From positions 1 to 27,459 of the forward strand of contig DASTBU010000110.1 of assembly GCA_035711845.1 (NCBI GenBank): a stretch of 27,459 nucleotides of DNA, given 5' to 3'. Every line of letters starts with the position of its first letter. The stretch's first letter is position 1. Positions 25,335 through 27,459 of the stretch are shown piece after piece. A program made the translations under genes and the position numbers. Origin of the DNA: DASTBU01 sp035711845. GTDB taxonomy: Bacteria > Acidobacteriota > Vicinamibacteria > Vicinamibacterales > 2-12-FULL-66-21. The notes beneath the pieces were generated by a model that ran no database searches, had not been told where the DNA came from, and worked only from the letters and a program-made list of their open reading frames with translations.

Positions 25335-26275
25335 CAGACCGGCTCCCGCCGTGCCCACGCCACGTACTCGCGCAACCCCGCCTCGAGGTCGACAGCAGGG
25401 GTGAATCCGAAGGCTGCGCGCGCGGCGTCGATGCACGCGAGGCTGTGCCTGACATCGCCGGGCCTTGGAGGACCGTGCTCCACCCGCACGTCGGCTCCGA
25501 GCCCCTGCTCGATCAGGTCCACCAGGCGATTGATGGTCACCCGTGTCCCGCTCGCGATATTGAACGCTCCCCGCAGGCCCGCCTGACGGGCTGCACGGTA
25601 ATTGGCTTCGGCGACGTCCGCAACGTTGACGAAGTCGCGCGTTTGTTCGCCGTCACCGTGGATCGTGAGTTGTTCACCCCTCAGCGCCTGGTGGACGAAG
25701 ATCGGTATCACGTTGCCGTAGGCGTCGTAGCGCTGGTGGATGCCGTAGACGTTGAAATACCGCAGGCCGACACACTCGATAGGATACAGCTTCGCGTACG
25801 CCAGGCAGAGCTTCTCGGCCGCGAGCTTACTCGCACCGTAAGGCGTGTCCGGTTCCACCGGATGGTCTTCCGAAATGGGAACGGTCTTGAGCTCTCCGAA
25901 AATGCCGGCCGACGACGAGTAGACGAGCTTGCGGATGCCGTGCCGGCGGGAGGCCTCGAGGACCTTCACCGTTCCGAGCACGTTGATGTCGGAATCCTCC
26001 ACGGGGTGAGCGATCGATCGCGCGTTGCCGACCGACGCGGCGAGATGAAAGACGGTGTCAGCCCGGGCGAAGGCCTCGTCGAGCGCGTCGGCGTCCCGGA
26101 TGTCGCCGCGGACGACGCGAACTCTCGCCGAGCTGGGAATGTTCTGGAGAAATCCCGATGAGAGATTGTCCAGCACTGTCACGTCGTGGCCGCGGGCGTC
26201 CAGGAGGGCGGCGATGTTCGACCCTATGAAGCCGGCACCGCCCGTGACCACGCATCTCTTCAACAGCTCCGGCAT
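25334..26275 (-). CDS. NAD-dependent nucleotide-sugar epimerase/dehydratase (extended SDR)
   Basis: Soluble enzyme of 313 residues. It has VTGGAGFIGSN (about 10-20), VFHLAASVGNARSIAHP, the catalytic Ser cluster YSSSAGIFGE and Tyr146/Lys150 in PYGASK, followed by LRYFNVYGIHQR. It is closest in layout to UDP-Glc/GlcNAc 4-epimerases (Gne/WbpP-like), but reductase or dehydratase roles occur in the same family, so the substrate is left open. The ATG at 26275 is chosen over the much longer open frame upstream because the canonical N-terminus begins there. It is the first gene of the minus-strand cassette and overlaps the next gene by one base. Confidence 0.88.
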   Translation of the reverse strand: MPELLKRCVVTGGAGFIGSNIAALLDARGHDVTVLDNLSSGFLQNIPSSARVRVVRGDIRDADALDEAFARADTVFHLAASVGNARSIAHPVEDSDINVLGTVKVLEASRRHGIRKLVYSSSAGIFGELKTVPISEDHPVEPDTPYGASKLAAEKLCLAYAKLYPIECVGLRYFNVYGIHQRYDAYGNVIPIFVHQALRGEQLTIHGDGEQTRDFVNVADVAEANYRAARQAGLRGAFNIASGTRVTINRLVDLIEQGLGADVRVEHGPPRPGDVRHSLACIDAARAAFGFTPAVDLEAGLREYVAWARREPV

Positions 26276-26722
26276 CCGTTCGCTTTCACGCTGTGGTTCT
26301 CTGGCCGGGCGTGCCTGCCGCGAGCGGCCGCTCCAGGGAGATACGTCGATGGCAGCACAGGAGCCGTGAGGGTCGTCACATGGGCCAAATCTCCGAAACG
26401 CTATCAACCGGTGCATGCGGTCGTCAAGCACGGAACGCCTGAACCGGCTCCGAGGTCTGGTATTGTATTGAAGCGCCTCGACGAGTCGCCGACGCCAGCC
26501 CTGTCGCCTCGCGACGATCTGCCCTGGCTGCTCGACGTGTACGGCCCGAACCAGCGATTCGATGCCACGGCACGTGATTCGGATCTTCTCCCTCCCGCGT
26601 GCTGCCGCCCGAGTGTCTGATGGTCTTCGTACTCGCGGCCGCGGCGCCGGGGCCGGCTCCCGCCGCCGATGCCGGGCACGGCCCGGGTGAGTCCCCCTGC
26701 CGGGCGAAGGACGAACTGCAGC
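26276..26722. other. Divergent intergenic region between epimerase and flippase
   Basis: This 447-nt region has no gene I can support; open frames on both strands lack family features. It is GC-rich except around 26455-26472. It is the likely site of promoters for the minus-strand sugar cassette and for the plus-strand flippase. No repeat array of the kind found in the nuo spacers was seen. Confidence 0.5.
26439..26467. promoter_or_regulatory. Weak candidate promoter element(s)
   Basis: On the minus strand TACAAT (complement of 26462-26467) is a 5/6 match to a sigma70 -10 box, with GCGACT 16 nt upstream as a poor -35; it would serve the epimerase cassette with a leader of about 180 nt. On the plus strand TATTGT (26461-26466) has CTGAAC 16 nt upstream. 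Both matches are weak and rest partly on this being the only AT-rich patch in the gap. Confidence 0.25.
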
Positions 26723-27459
26723 GTGCATGAGACCGACGCCAGAGCGGACCGACACTCGTTCCGCGCCACGATCGAGCAGCGGTTCCGCATCAACAGCGCG
26801 CTCATCGTCGCGGCTCGCGTCGTCACGGCGAGCCTGTCGCTCGCCACCATTCCGGTGGTCGTGTCGCGGGTCGGCGTGGCGGGCTATGGCACCTGGGAAG
26901 CGTTGCTGGCGGTGGCCGGTCTCGCTCCGCTGGCGCAGTCCGCGATCGGCGGCACGCTCGTGTGGCGGATCTCGGAGGCCTACGGGCGGAACGACACAGC
27001 GGAAATCCGCCGGCTGGTCCGGCTGGGAGCTGGTGCCAGCCTGGCGCTGTTCGCCGTCCTGTGGCCGCTCGCATGGTTCCTCCGGGAGCCGCTCGTCGAG
27101 CTGCTGCAGGTGCCCGCAGAGACACGGCAGACCGCGGCGCGGATGTTTCCCCTCGTCGCCGCGCTCGTTCTCGCCGGCGGGCTGAGCGACACGCTCGATT
27201 CGGTGGTGAGCGGCTGTCAACGGACCGGATTAGTCAACGTCGTCGGCGCGATGGCTCATGGGCTCAACTATTCGGTCGTGATTGTCCTGATCCTGCTGGG
27301 CGGCGGGCTCTGGAGCCTCGTCGCCGGTCAGGCGATTGGGGCAATCGGCCGACTGGCCGGCTCCTGGGTGGCCGCGCGCGTGTCATTTGGTCCAGTCAGC
27401 CTCATGCCGATATTGCCCAGCCGCAGGGATGTCTCGACGGTTCGCTATTCGGGGCTGCT
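26723..27459 (+). CDS. Wzx-type polysaccharide flippase (partial, C-terminus outside window)
   Basis: N-terminal 245 residues of an inner-membrane MATE/Wzx-like transporter that would flip the undecaprenyl-linked glycan unit. After a polar start of about 22 residues come membrane segments: RINSALIVAARVVTASLSLA, VVVSRVGVAGYGTWEALLAV, LAPLAQSAIGGTLVWRISEA and later TLDSVVSGCQRTGLVNVVGA. The latter resembles the conserved region where these proteins carry a short Gln/Arg-containing loop. No ATG is available in frame before the first helix; GTG at 26723, with AAGG 12 nt upstream, is the best start. The gene is cut by the right edge. Confidence 0.82.
   Translation, partial: MHETDARADRHSFRATIEQRFRINSALIVAARVVTASLSLATIPVVVSRVGVAGYGTWEALLAVAGLAPLAQSAIGGTLVWRISEAYGRNDTAEIRRLVRLGAGASLALFAVLWPLAWFLREPLVELLQVPAETRQTAARMFPLVAALVLAGGLSDTLDSVVSGCQRTGLVNVVGAMAHGLNYSVVIVLILLGGGLWSLVAGQAIGAIGRLAGSWVAARVSFGPVSLMPILPSRRDVSTVRYSGL

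Noticed and set aside
25334..27220. 628-codon frame containing the epimerase
   Set aside because: Only the 313 residues from the ATG at 26275 match the SDR family; the upstream part is Arg-rich and overlaps the flippase on the other strand.

Overview
The window is GC-rich bacterial chromosome, roughly two-thirds GC by eye. It carries a 13-gene block for respiratory complex I (NADH:quinone oxidoreductase) on the minus strand, then a cell-surface polysaccharide locus on both strands, with two thiamine-thiazole genes between them. The lifestyle suggested is a free-living, respiring, Gram-negative-type bacterium that makes a lipid-linked surface glycan. The GC content, the short oligomer repeats in most spacers and the gene mix remind me of soil Acidobacteriota of the Vicinamibacteria type. 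That is a guess; no rRNA or phylogenetic marker was available to test it.

Positions 1-12566 (minus strand, transcribed right to left) read nuoA, nuoB, nuoC, a GmhA-type sugar-phosphate isomerase, nuoD, nuoE, nuoF, nuoH, nuoJ, nuoK, nuoL, nuoM, nuoN; nuoN runs off the left edge. The usual nuoG (between F and H) and nuoI (between H and J) are absent here. nuoF and nuoH are 3 nt apart, and a 194-nt repeat-bearing spacer lies where nuoI would be. Many junctions are tight (1-4 nt overlaps), but five spacers of about 90-240 nt interrupt the operon. Four of these contain clear tandem or inverted repeats.

Positions 12567-12856 form the divergent control region of nuoA and a plus-strand glycosyltransferase. 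The plus-strand run is: glycosyltransferase (with an in-frame heptanucleotide repeat expansion), thiS, thiG, a repeat-rich gap, a coiled-coil SAM methyltransferase resembling O-antigen chain terminators, and an O-antigen ligase/polymerase-type membrane protein. thiS has an unusual five-residue tail after the Gly-Gly that should carry sulfur.

Positions 19187-26275 (minus strand, transcribed right to left) hold a tightly overlapping sugar cassette: NAD-dependent epimerase, RmlD-like reductase, FnlA/CapE-like 4,6-dehydratase, WecB/FnlC-like 2-epimerase and a WbuB-like glycosyltransferase. After a 112-nt gap comes a WecA-type initiating transferase fused to the membrane and NAD-binding half of a PglF/WbpM-type dehydratase. 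The set fits synthesis of a UDP-2-acetamido-2,6-dideoxy-L-hexose (L-QuiNAc or L-FucNAc class), its transfer onto a polyprenyl-phosphate-linked glycan, and export by the flippase that begins at 26723 and runs off the right edge.

The least ordinary features are the complex I locus without G and I, the isomerase coupled between nuoC and nuoD, the oligomer repeats that also enter one reading frame, the masked ThiS C-terminus and the WecA-dehydratase fusion.
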